A DNA stretch of 64,000 nucleotides, taken from Augochlora pura (lineage: Eukaryota; Arthropoda; Insecta; Hymenoptera; Halictidae). The notes beneath the pieces are model-generated. The model saw only the letters and a list, made by a program, of their open reading frames with translations. It was not told the DNA's origin and did not search any database. The position numbers and the translations under genes are program-made. Below, piece by piece: positions 35,163-47,910 of the stretch; the first letter of the stretch is position 1, and every line of letters starts with the position of its first letter. Location of the stretch: contig NC_135772.1 in the NCBI RefSeq assembly GCF_028453695.1, positions 9,300,001 to 9,364,000 of the forward strand. The letters run 5' to 3'.

Positions 35163-38100
35163 ACGATGTATGAAATGTTAAACACTGTTTTTCACATGGT
35201 ATCATGATAGCTGAGCTGCGCTATAAAGGGCACAGACAGATAGGGAGGTCGAGAATGCTCTCTAACTAAATTGGCCTTTTGCGATGGACCAGTCGATAAA
35301 TTGTCAGGAAAGATCATTTACTACCACATCTCAACCCTTTGTCTCGGCCGGCAGGATGTTGAAAGGAAATACGCGTTATTTTTAGTAGTTCAATCATAGG
35401 AAAATGTTTTAAAATATTCCTGAATATTGTGGTAGCATAATTCATGTTAGAGAATTTAGTCTATCCTAACATTCCTTAATTGATGACATCAAAATGTATG
35501 AATTCTCTATTGCAGTTTTCGATTGATCTATATTTTTGAAATAATTATAGTTCATTACAATAATTTTTTTAAACATTGTTCCTCATATTTAAGTCTAAAA
35601 GTGTTTTTTCCTTTGTACATTATATTAATCAAATTGATTTGAAATTCGCGAGTGGCACACGTATTTACATAAATATATCATTTGTCACGTATATTAATAA
35701 AATATTCTTAAAAAAAATAAATACAGAAAACTGTAATGCTATACCATGCGTGTTATATTAAAAGTAGGTACCATACTCCCATACATTTTTTTCAGTATTT
35801 ATCATTAACCTCTGTTTCGTTTAAAACAGATAGAAATAACTTTGAAACGTTCCGAATGCTTCAGTTTCCATAGTAAACGTGTGTACCACGTGGTCCGCTA
35901 TTTGTAATCATTTCATTTTCTCTAATGAAATTTGTCCAACCTTCGTCTGTTTTAAAGCTAACTTGACCCAGATGATACGAATATCTTTTATATACAGGAT
36001 GAGACACTTGAAACAAAGAACTTGTTAATAGTATTTTTGCAAGAGGAATTTTTATTTTAACTATTTTTTAATGGAGCTTTACAAGATACATTCAGTGACT
36101 TATGGATGAAGATCGTTCAAGATTGAGAACAATAAAAACTATTAGAGTACCTTTTCTTATATGCACATATATTTTTAAATTTAAATATTTCTAACATTTT
36201 AAAAATATATATATGAAGATATAATTAAAGAATGTCTAGAGTAGCAGCAAAATCGAGTCGTTTATGAATGCTCTTTTAGGAATGTGGTACGTAATCCAGA
36301 ATGTAAGACACGTTGCACACTTTAACACTAATTTGTTGGATTTATTCAATGTGCGTAATACATACATTAATTTTCCAATATAAAAATATTAGAGATCAAG
36401 GAAATAATTTGCTTAACTAAAGCAATACGTAAATTAGAAATTAAAAATCCCGTTAATAAAGAATTCGTACATTTAAGCATTTTCTAGTATTTTTGAGTAT
36501 TTTTTATAACTAGTATTTTTAAAATAAATACTATTCTTTGAACAATATCAAAAACAGTTAATTACTTATAGGTATACTTGACATCCATAATATCTGTAAC
36601 TTCCTAGCGCAAATTTCATTAGAGCTTTGAACAGTTTCTCAATAAATACAATAAAACGACAGTTTACGTTATTAATATTGTTAGTAAATAACATGTAATA
36701 AAAGTGTTCCTCTGGTTGTTCAAAAGAATTCTCTATTTGCTCAGAATCTTATAAAATAATACATGAAAATGTATGTTGGCATAAAGACCCGCAGTATGGT
36801 AATCAGAATGCACGTCGAGAATGCGAATCCTGCTCAATTCGCCAGTATTTATTTTTGATATCGACACGAGTACGTTGCGTCAGTAAATCGGTTACATGGT
36901 CTTCTGCGATAGAAACATTGCAACGGAGGAGGCCGAAATTCAGGGATCCGTGGGAATTCCACGAGCCGCCGGGAATACCGAAAGAATCGATGGACACTAA
37001 CCGCTTGTTCAAATATCATCGGCCCTGAGAAGAGCTCTCTTCTGAATGGCAACCGCGTGGTAAGTGCAGTTTATCTTTCTTAAACATATTGTCTCATCAT
37101 ATTTCTCAGGTAGTGTCCTTTAACATTCGAATAATCTACAGTCGTAAACATGATGGATTTCAAGATCTTTATTTCACAATTATTCAGGTTTTGTGAACGA
37201 ACTCTGTGAACTGTTTATTCAGGCCCATCTTATAATAAAAATCATGCATATATCTCTTCAAATGTAGTTTTGACGTTTCTAAAAGGTAATAAAAAACCAG
37301 GTATAGCTTTCGATTGTTCTAACATCAAACTGATCAAAGTAAAAAGTGCAAATACTAACTTAGATGATGTAAACTAAATATTTTATAGGAATAATACTAT
37401 TTTTAAAACAAATTCGTAGAACTTGTGCATCTACTGTCCGTTGCAGAAATTATTCTGTCGAGCAAATCGATTCTTGACGAAAATGATTAAGTAAAACATT
37501 TCAAGGAAGATGTGCAGAAAATCAGAAGTAATTGAACGCTTACAATGGAATACTGCTTGAAGCTGCAGCTTTTGTACGAGAGTTTGTTAGTACATCAGCA
37601 AATGAAAATCGAAGGGCTGTTATTCATTATTAAATGGCAGACGAATATAAAATGGTCCGATTCATAGGAAGTAAAATCGAATCTACATAAATACCTCGTT
37701 AAACTTCATAGAATTTTTTTATTGGACCGAGTTCTTGATACCGAGCGAGCCGTTAATACGTAAATATCCACAGTCGGATCAGATTGAATAGCTTCAATAG
37801 TGTTCAAAGCATCCTTGACAGAAAACCGATTATTCGCTTACATTCTATTTTCCTTACTGAATCATATGAATTATTTCAAAACTAACCCACCCGTTGCTGT
37901 CATCGAAACTTGCGGTAGAGAATTTATTTCGATTTTGTGATTGACAACTCTAATTACGTAAGACGGAAAGCATTTAGAAATGCTGAAATAAATTCTGTAT
38001 CGATATTTCGATATAAAACATCATATCAGCCACATATTCATTTGTGGCAATGAAACTTTGTAATTCTCACCTTAACAAATTTAATAATAAGTTGTTAATT

Positions 38101-41100
38101 AGTTGAAAAGACTAAAGACGAATTTAGAACGATAAAATCATCTGTTTGTATTTTAACCTACAAATTTTAATCTACCGATTTTTCGCGCATTTCTCTTGCG
38201 CATCGCCAACTCCATTAGGAAGAGTGTTCACTGATGCGAAAACCTACTTCATGCGTGCTGTACACTCTAGGGAAATCGCAAAATTAATTGTGTCTCGCGC
38301 ATGTTTGTATCAGTACAATGGAGGAAGACGACTGGAAATTAATTAGTAACGTATAATGTGTAGAATTTTTGTATAGCTACGTGTCAGGTGAATTTTCGTT
38401 TCTAGGCATCAAGACCAATTAAATAGTCACGATCATGGGTAAATAAATTATACTGTCACCAACTAATTTCACAATATTTCTTCATTTCTTAATCTTCTTA
38501 GGCACGACGCGCCACTATAGTGGCTTTCGTGAATGTTTCGTGCTTTACTCAATTGTTTTATTGATTATTAAAGCAAACGATTAAAGTGAAGATGTGTATG
38601 TACAATACACTAAGAAAAGGATATATGTACGTAATTAATAGCTATACGGAAGAAAATGTATATTAAGGAAAATGGTAATTTAGTTATGAAAAACTTTATT
38701 TGCACAAAATCCAACCATGCCTAAAAGGTTAAGCTGCTTCTTGTTTTAAGATGCAAAACAAGAGCAGAGACTTTACGAAATTTTTCAAACAAATAATATT
38801 ACACTATATAATTATTATTATGCGAAATTATACATAACAGATAGAAATTCGTTTCATTTTAACAAATCATGTTTCCCCGGGCTTACATCAGATGTCCGGG
38901 GGTAATTACAAACCGCATGCCTTATCGCTTCTTTCCAGGGTAAAGATAAAATGCCATAATCTCTTATTTTTAGAGGTAGTAAACGCATTTAAAGTACACG
39001 ATAAAGTTTTACGGTGTAAAGCTTATCAATTTATCTTTTTCGCGTTTACGTTACCCGAATATTTCAATACATAAGTACACATACAGTGTTTGTTATTATT
39101 TACGGTTTTGTGTAATCTGGTACATCTTACTCGCGGATACTGTAGAGTATAGCGTAGATGATACCGCAAATGAAATTATAGTAAATTACTTATATTTTCC
39201 CATGCAGACACAAGTACTTTATTGTTTAGATGAAAAATTGGTATACGTGAGAATCCATTTTAACGATTGAAGGTTATGATCGCTATGACGTTGCGTACTA
39301 TAGTATTTCAGGGTACGGATGCTGGGGTGAGAAAATTGTACGAAGCTAGAGTAAAACAAAGATGTAATTTCTCTTATAATAGTTTTTATAAATCAGAAAC
39401 AGCGTAACAAGATTCTTAAATTCATTGGATTGTCCATTGTTTATTTTTACTATTTTTACCGTAGATGCATAAAATCCATAATTCAGACCTGATTTCTTCT
39501 TCGAAGATGCAAAGAAATCATTTTGCGCGAATGATTCCCGTGGATATTTTAAAAACACAACTTTCTCCTGTTGTTGACACGACCAATGGTAGCAGGGGAA
39601 ACCTCGAGGTTGCGGTTCGATAACCGTTCCAAAGTTGTTTTCTACAGTGTAGTATATGTAGTTATAGCCCTCTACAGCAGTTTGATCGTTTCGTACCCGT
39701 TTCACGGTAATTACATCGGTGACTTTCACCACGAAACTTTTGTGTACATAATATAGTCTAAGCTCGGTTAGTCCGAGATAATTTTAGAATTCTTCTGTTG
39801 AATGTATACCCAAAATGGAAATAAATCGGGCGCGCAAAAAAGGCTGATTTATTATAGGTCGATAGAATATTATTTTAGTTATTTATTTATACAACGTAAA
39901 TGTGCACTTTATCATTATGATGAACGTTAAGATAAGGTTACACATCCAAGACTCACGACAGTTGCTTTACTTTTAAAATCATGTCACGAACGCTGCTAAC
40001 AAACGTCAAGAAAACACATTCAGTCTATCGAGTTCCATTCTTTCCCTCTGTTTTTCATTGCAGCTTTTCGCACAAGATCCACAAAGTCTAATCTTATCTA
40101 TATGTTTCGTGCAAAAACTACTGACTTCCTTCGAAGACTTAGCCGTGAGAAAACGTCATTTTATACTCGCTCTCTTTTATTCGTTTCTCTGCGTGTTCAA
40201 TTAAGTGTAACCATGAAAAGAAATGTACGTATAAAAAAAAAACCAGTCGGTTAATTTTTCAGAGCAAAACTAATTAATTCCGCAAATTAAAATGCAAAAC
40301 GAGGTCAGTTTGCATAAGAAAAATGCATTAAATGTAACAAATATTATATCACTATAATATATAAATATATACTAAGTATGAAATCAAGCAAATCTGGACC
40401 GGCCAGAAAATTTTCAGAGTTTATGGTGCAGCGTGGACGCAGGATTTTTATTTGAAATTTGCTTTACCGCATCAATATTTAATTCCTGATTGTGCGTTAG
40501 ACGGGATTCCCCGAGCCATCGTAATAGTAATTCATTCTCGGTTAAAGCCGTTCCCGTACGAGTATACTGGATCAGCGTTTTCTGCAATATGCTCCGCATG
40601 ATTACTGTATACATCTCCGCCCCTAACCCTCTCCCACCGGACCAAACGAAACGCGAGCAATCTCGTGCACCTCCGAGAGATAACGAACGCGGAAATGTTA
40701 ACGAATTCCTTTTTTTGTAAATCGTACGTGCCATTGCGGGAATTACAACGGAAAATCAGAATATATTTGAATATACAGCGCGTATCTTTTCGACTGCGGC
40801 CGGGTCATGCATATGCAATCGGTGCCATGTCTTAAATGGAAATGGGTTATTACTTGCGCGTAACGTCGTTCCGACACCGAAAATAGTAATTGTCTCGCCT
40901 GTTACAAGACAATGGATTCGGAGCACGTCTTTACGTTGAACGCCCCGTTAACGTTTCTCATATGCGAGAATTTATTCCGTCCGACCTGACTGCCATTAAA
41001 CATTTTAGTCCCGTATAATTCAATATAGTCGTACATTCTGTGTGTAATTGTATTACACTGTGCACGATTAACGCGATTTAAATTAGAATACAGGGCAATT

Positions 41101-42290
41101 TATCAATGGGGCAAATGTGCTAACTTATTCGTTATAAATAGAATGGTTGAAATAAAACATGCTTTGTATCTACATTGACTTGCGTCGAGATAGTATGATC
41201 GTTACTTTGAGATTAACTCAGACGTTATTAATTTTAATCGCACATGATCTAATGGGAATCTAATTAATATTTCAACAATAAAGTGAAATAATAAAGAATC
41301 TAACTTTTCTCTCTTTTTTTAAAAATAATTTTAGTAAGTTCAAATCTTTTCACTGGTTTAAATTACACTTTCTTATTCTCACCACGAATGCACACAATCT
41401 GCAGACTACTAATTATATTAATGTAATCAATTATTGATAATTATTAATACAATGTTAATTGTATCTTAGATTGAGTGACTATAAATTTGTAAACTCGCAT
41501 TGCGGTGCGGGATTGAATGAAATCGAAAATTGGCTTAATGAATATTCATAAAAATTATGAATATTATTCCAAAAGGAAGTACTTACGTGTCGTCATTTTT
41601 TCGAAAGGTATTATATTTTCGTAATTGTACACAGGTAAGATTTCACGTGTATTCAGCGTGTATTTAAGTATAGAATTTCTGATCTCGTTGCGTCTCGCGG
41701 GCTCATCTTTTTTTTTTACATCCGTCTCTGTCAACCCGTATTCAAGCGTCGAGGCATGACACAAAGCACTATAGACACATGATCTACCGAGCGCCCGTGT
41801 AAAGGTATACTGGAATCCCTCAATTTCACTTAACTCTTCTCCTTTTTTTTTTCTTTTTCGATTCGCAGAGCTTGGCCGACCCGTTCGCCGACCGCTCTAT
41901 TTCCCGTCACTTCTCATTTATAGCGCTTCAAATTCTTGAATACATTATCCTCGCTCATGTTTCGAGAGTATTCATGCGAGAAGTATCCGTTTGATCAATG
42001 AACGTGCGCCGGAGGGTCTCAAAATGCATACCTTTTCAACTCATTCGTTACCGGTCTTTATTTCGGTAACGAATTTCTTAGCCAGAACATTCTCTGAAGT
42101 GTAAAGAATTTCAATGTAAAAGTTCAAACAGGATACTGTCACAAAATTATCGGAGAAATGTCGGTAAATCTGCGGGCTCAGTAAAATTCTTCTTGACATA
42201 TTGTGAATTATATTCGAAGTAACATACAAATCGCGAACTTGAGTTTACCCGTTTCATTTGGAATAATGAATATTCAGGAATATTAAAGTA
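35163..42290. other. AT-rich intergenic or intronic stretch without recognisable genes
   Basis: No ORF resembles a known protein. The longest, 128 codons on minus (39732-39346), has no recognisable domain. A sequence at about 35993 (tatacaggatgagacacttg) resembles the left end of the foldback element at 17801. A small GC-richer patch with overlapping minus ORFs lies at 36800-37055. Confidence 0.35.
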
Positions 42291-42360
42291 TTAATAAGAT
42301 TCCAATATTTTATGATACAAGAATAATATTGTAACATTTTCTCCAATGATAGGAAATTGG
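42291..42360. repeat. 70-bp direct repeat, copy 1
   Basis: Starts TTAATAAGATTCCAATATTT and ends GATAGGAAATTGG. A second copy at 43576-43645 differs at only two positions. The copies flank about 1.2 kb that contains the piggyBac-type element at 42877-43552. Confidence 0.85.
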
Positions 42361-42876
42361 ATTTCATTTTGTACTATATGTTCATAGTATAAAACAATAC
42401 CATGTGAGTTAAAAATTGAAAACTGCAGTAAAATTAACTGAATGTGCGAATAGATGTATGAAATATAAAAACACAGTTGCCACCACCAGAAAAGATAATA
42501 TTTATATCCATAACCTGATTACGTGTGTCGAGTGATCGTTATTTGTGTCTACTGTCATAGTTCCTGCTATTTTCTATACACTGAGTTTTGATAAGTTAAA
42601 CTATAACCGGATTTCAAAACATAATATTGTAGTATAGAAATATGTATTATAATGCTTGATGGTTACTTGGGAAGACTTCATGTTTTTTTCTTTACAGCGA
42701 TAGAAGAACTTATTGTTTCCTTTAGTAATACTATAATTTAAATATTATCTAGTGACATTAACATATAAAAAAATCCATTTTATAAATTTTTCATTACAAT
42801 AATGTATTAATATATTATTCTTATGGTGGTAAACTCAAATATTTCCATAGTAATTTAGACTGATTAACCGTGTTAA

Positions 42877-43552
42877 CCCTTAGCACTCCGTTGGCTCCGC
42901 TACGGAGCCATCCGTCATTTGTTCCGTAACTCCGTAGGCTCCGCTGCGGAGCCCAGCGTTGGCTAATTGTTATCTGTAGTTAAAACGTGCCCCAACTATG
43001 TATTCTTTTGGGAAATGGAGATGTCAATAATTAATTCATACATATTGTATAAAACTGTACAGCACAATAAAAATGAGAAAGCACGGACGCATTTAAAGTA
43101 CAGGAAAATTTTAGTCGATCAACTCGTAGGAGATTTTCGTCAGGAGAGAACAAGAGTTTCTACATCAATTTCTGAAATCAGACTAAACGGAAAACTGCAC
43201 ATAATGGGGAAAGGTCTAAAGATGGACTATGTTGTGTGCTCTATAAGGAAACAAAGGAATGGCAGACGTCAAACAAGTGAATACTGTGACTCTTACTCAA
43301 GTGAACCCAGAATGCACATGGGAGATTGTTTAGAAAGATATCACAGCATGGTGAATTACAAAATTTAAAATTTACATTTCATTTACAAGAAGAAGGTGCA
43401 TATGTATAAAATAAATAAAATCAAAAACATTCACAGGCACGTGTAATTTTTCTCACTTAAAATAAGACTCCTTCTTCACAACTCGATCCGCTGCGAAAAT
43501 CTGCCGGAGTTGCTGGTAGGCAGTGGTACAAAAACGTGCGGAGTGCTAAGGG
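42877..43552. mobile_element. Internally deleted piggyBac element (676 bp)
   Basis: TTAA duplications at 42873-42876 and 43553-43556. Perfect 14-bp terminal inverted repeats: CCCTTAGCACTCCG at the left and its complement CGGAGTGCTAAGGG at the right. Two subterminal palindromes, GGCTCCGCTACGGAGCC (about 42893-42909) and GGCTCCGCTGCGGAGCC (about 42939-42955), lie in the left end and may be transposase-binding sites. The interior retains only the 3' end of the transposase gene, so the element is non-autonomous. Intact ends and duplications suggest fairly recent insertion. Confidence 0.85.
42967..43368 (+). pseudogene. C-terminal remnant of a piggyBac transposase
   Basis: An ORF of 133 codons. 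Its first half (MSIINSYILYK, then HLKYRKILVDQL) matches the late part of the DDE domain of piggyBac transposases. The second half has the family's C-terminal Cys/His-rich pattern (C-S-I-R-K, GRRQT, C-D-S, H-M-G-D-C, R-Y-H). The N-terminal DNA-binding region and the catalytic aspartates are missing; the deletion joins the left terminal repeat to this segment. It cannot encode an active enzyme, although the ORF itself is uninterrupted and could be expressed as a Cys-rich peptide. Confidence 0.7.
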
Positions 43553-43575
43553 TTAATTAATAATAAAATTAAAAG

Positions 43576-43645
43576 TTAATAAGATTCCAATATTTTATGG
43601 TACAAGAATAATATTATAACATTTTCTCCAATGATAGGAAATTGG
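43576..43645. repeat. 70-bp direct repeat, copy 2
   Basis: 68 of 70 bases identical to 42291-42360. It begins 20 bp after the right TTAA of the piggyBac element. Confidence 0.85.
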
Positions 43646-46600
43646 AAGATAAATTCAATTAGTACTTAAATTGGTTTTTTACAATGAACAATGGATGTTC
43701 TATAGAAATGACGACGTTTTAATGAATTTTCGATTCGAACAAAACCAGAACTCTAATCTTTTCTTTAATTTCTTTCATTCATTCTTAGACAATATATACG
43801 TTATATTTTATTAAGAATAATGATACATTCGAATCTTCATATATTTAATTTATTTGTGAAACACGTACAGTTTTCTGAAATTCATTTTCGATATTTCTTT
43901 TACCATATATTTATTCCATATTGTAGAAGTGTCAATATCACAGCATTTCCTCTGGTTAGTTTAGCACAAGTATATTGTTTGACATAATTGCCCATAGATA
44001 TTATCAGTTTAATTAATGGGATTGCTGCCGGGTAATTCACACGTTGAATGCCATAGCGACAAATATGCATACGAATCGATATTTAATTTCCGTAATGCAA
44101 GTATTTTGATTTCCACATTGCATATTAAAATATGGATTTTACAAATTGCATTACATGTATATGTTATAAGATACTCGTAATTATTGTAATTATTAAAAGA
44201 TATTTGTGAACTGCCTGTTACTTATTATGAAATACTATTGACAATAGTAACAAAATGGAACGTATACGCTGTTTAAAATAATTACGATTTTAAATGAACA
44301 TTATTCACAGATAAAAATATTTTAGGCAGTTATAATGTTTTAACAATTCAGTTCCTACTTCCATATTATTTTTGGAATTTCGTCCAAGGACGTTGTTAAA
44401 TGTAAATGTAAAATTTAGACGCGCTCTCCGTGAATTATAAATATTTCGCAACGTTACTTCATTTTTCCCTTCACTTATTACACGTATACATCTTTGATAT
44501 AGCAATTAGGCTATTATTTATATGAGGCTGCATATAAAGAAATATATGATGTGACCGGACACGAGCGGATATAAAAGAACCAAATAAAAAAGGGATTAAA
44601 TGTGCAATGTACGCGACGATGTAATCTACACCGAAATGAGTTTTTGCATTTTGAGATGACGCCGTGTTACATTAGTTGGATGAGGAGTGGTAAAAATACG
44701 AGTTTCTTTCTGCGCTGAATTTATGTCCTTCACAGCTATCCAATGATTAGCATCATTTTTCTACGCGATGATGTGCTAGGTGACAACCTCATGTCTCATT
44801 TTAGTAATGCTTATCTTATGGAGTGTTTTTGTGAAAAATGTTCTTATGATTGCGAATGTCATATTATGCAGGTTCTATTCAAGCTTGGAATCTGTTCTTT
44901 TGTCGACATTTATTCAAACTGAGCGAATGGAAAACAATACCGTACCTATAGCGTAAAATATGATAAATGTATTCATTGTTCATTGACCATGGAAGGAATC
45001 AGAAAATGAGGCAGTGGCATAAAACATGTGAACAACCAAATTACATGAATAACCAAAAACTCTTGGCAATCATTTAAACAATACACTCGATTCAATGTAC
45101 GTCCAATCGTTCTCATGATAATTAAAAAAAAATTCGTAGTTAATTTGTAAAAAAATTAATCAAATCACTGTACGTATTTGAAGAAACGTTAATTTCGATT
45201 AATATTAATAACAAGAATCAAGTATTTTGTATACAAATATTAAATGCTACTATAGAAATTATTACATTTCATATTCTGATTGAAATTATTTTCGTTGCAT
45301 TTATGAAAAATTATTCCATCACAAAAGCTTCGGCTGGTTCCCAGCGATGGGGTGTGTTTACAACGTTTCTCATCCTTATTCATGAACAATAATGGCAACT
45401 TGTATGCGCCAGTCGAGCACATATACTGTATAGAGAACAAACCGTCATTTTCTATCCATTTTCGCCGCCCTTCTCTCGAACACGAATTCTTCTCTAGTAT
45501 GGACGAACGTTTTACATGGAACACTTCCAAAATAAACTCGGTCCGCCTATATTGTACAAATCTGCTTAGGCAATGTCTCGTTCGACCAGTGTACGTGCTA
45601 AATTACGAACGAGGTTGATTCCCAGGGATCCATTTGCGTCTGCTATTTCACCTTGAATTTTCACAGGGTGTATTATATCATACTCGTTCTTGAAACGTCA
45701 CCGCCAGCCGTGCGTTGCGGTAGAATTTGAAGGACCGCCGAACTCTATGCGATTCTTCTCCCTTCTCTTCCAGAAGACTATTTTTCATAATTTTTTAATA
45801 AATTCCTCCGTAAAAAAAAGACGCTTGCTTCCGTCATCAAGGCAGGCAGTTGCAAATCATAACTATCTCTCGGTGGTTCTATTATTTTGTTTGCATTGGT
45901 TCTAAAAATACAACGGAGAATCAAGTTTCCACGAACAGATGGAGGATACTACGTATCGTGTTTTCTTAACCCCTTGCCGTACCACTTTCTTCGTAGTTAC
46001 AATGGTAAACACCTTTTCGATTGTAATAATTTCTTAGAAGAATAAGAAAATTTATGTTTATGGTATGTTTACATTTATTAAATTGATTAAATATTAATTG
46101 CAAGAGTACAGAATTTTATACTTTATATTTTATATATTTTATATAACATACCTAGCAGGATATTACTTGAAATCTCTATCACGAGTCTGGCTCGTTAAAG
46201 TATGACATGGGGGTACTAATAGGTATATCTATTATAGAAAGTAAATATTAATATTTTATATAAGCTTATTTATATACATTTCTTTTGTTTTTACAATTGG
46301 CATCAGGTATAATAATTAACAACCAATTTTGAATTGATTGAGAACATAGAGTCTATTTATCTTGAAATTACGTTTTCTGAAAGTGACATAACAACCCAAG
46401 ATTGACTTGAATGATTGATTTGGAACGTGGTGACTAGCAAGTTATTCTAATTGATATTTGCTGTCGTTTGATGTTTGCACTTTGTTAAAATATATTTAAA
46501 ATATTATTTCAATAATTAGCGACTGAGAATAGAAGTGCGAGAAAATTCTTACTTTGCTTGACGTGTGATTAGGGTATTATCGGAAATTTTTCTGCAGGTA

Positions 46601-47049
46601 TGTATTTAAAAACAGATAGAGATTTAGAGAACCTGGCTGATAAGAAGATCTGTAGAATCGATATCGAAATTTGGTAATTATAGGAATGAAAGGAAAGAGT
46701 AGGCGATACTTGGTAATCTGTTTGCTTTGATAGTTTTCGCGATAAGATTCTGGATCTGCATACACTGAACCAAAGTTGTTCAACAGGTCTCGTAGCGGAC
46801 AAAAGCAAAGCTACGAATAAGCGTCTTAAAAGAATATCGACATCAGAAAAGAAAGAGCTAAGTGTTTACGTTGTCATGTCATCCTTCTTCTCTCGCACGT
46901 ACGCATTGTCATTATATGCTAATTTTGCGACAGTCGATTTCTGTTACGATTTTCAGTCAAATAAGATGTCGTTACTGGTTGGAATTCCCACGAGGAGCTA
47001 AGAAAGGGGCACCGTTGTCCATGGACGTGGACTAGAACACGTCGATCTA
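43646..47049. other. AT-rich non-coding stretch
   Basis: No genes recognised. TTAACCCCTTGCCGTACC at about 45968 has the form of a TTAA plus CCC piggyBac-type left end, but a matching right end was not found. Confidence 0.35.
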
Positions 47050-47910
47050 CAGTGGGCCGCATTAATATTCGGACACCATTGTATTTGAGAAATTTTTACT
47101 CCGTATCTTTACTGTTTGTTGAATTAATGAATTTATAGGTTTTTAGTAAGTCATAACACTTACTCTAGATTCTACAAACATAAGTTTTATTTACATAATT
47201 TGTATTGTTCTATTGTTAATTGATATTAAGTGAACTAGTACTTAATTTTGACGTCGAAAAAATATTTGGACATTCCATACGCTTTGTAGTTTAAGTGTCC
47301 TGTTTAAGATGAATACTTTGCTTGACGGCAATGCTTGTAAACATATGATGTAAGCACTATCTCATAGAATTAGTTTCACGTCAAATCTTGTTCGTGTTGC
47401 ACATATTAGCTGTGAATATGCCATGTAAAGGGAATAATACCTCGTTTAATATACGCCAACTTGTTATTTATCACCGCGAAAAAGGAAACTCTTGTAGAGA
47501 AATCGGGATATTATTAAATTTGAGCAAGAGCACTGTTGCGGACATTGTACGAAGATATAATCGTGATAACAGAATTGAATCTATCCTTCAAAAAGGTCGC
47601 CCAAACTTACTTAACGATCGCGATAAACGTAATATTATTAGGAAAATAAAAGTAGACCCTAGTTTAAGTGCCACAAAATTGACAGCAGAGTTTTTTGAGG
47701 AGACCGGCAAGAAGATTCATCCCGAAACAGTTCGTCGGATGCTTCATGAAGATGGATATCATGGTAGAATTGCCCGAAAAAAGCCATATATTAACGCTAT
47801 TAATCGAAAGAAGCGATTACTCTTCGCTAAAGAATTTTGCATTCTCCTAGATATGTTAAGGCAAACGCAAACATGCCCGGTGTTTTTAACACCACGGTTT
47901 ATCCAGTAGC
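47050..47910 (+). mobile_element. Truncated Tc1-like transposon
   Basis: Left end follows a TA (47048-47049) and starts CAGTGGGCCGCATTAATATT, the CAGTG-type terminus of Tc1/mariner elements. A transposase N-terminus follows at 47418. The element stops being recognisable after about 47870, and no right inverted repeat was found. Confidence 0.7.
47418..47909 (+). pseudogene. Tc1-like transposase, N-terminal half only
   Basis: The ORF encodes the bipartite paired-like DNA-binding domain of Tc1 transposases. First helix-turn-helix: RQLVIYHREKGNSCREIG, then LNLSKSTVADIVRRY. A GRP-type linker (KGRPNLL) comes next, then the second helix-turn-helix (LSATKLTAEF, HPETVRRMLHEDGYHGRIA) and the start of the catalytic domain (RKKRLLFAKEF). 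Homology ends there, before the first catalytic Asp, and the last about 20 codons are unrelated. The frame is intact up to the break, so it was truncated rather than eroded. I chose the ATG at 47418 over the one at 47388 because it starts the recognisable domain. Confidence 0.8.

Noticed and set aside
39346..39732. 128-codon minus-strand ORF as a gene
   Set aside because: No recognisable domain. The C-terminal third is AT-driven Tyr/Phe/Leu-rich sequence and no flanking exons were found.
45968..46200. piggyBac-type MITE starting TTAACCCCTTGCCGTACC
   Set aside because: No matching inverted right end followed by TTAA could be found nearby. Only a possible lone end.
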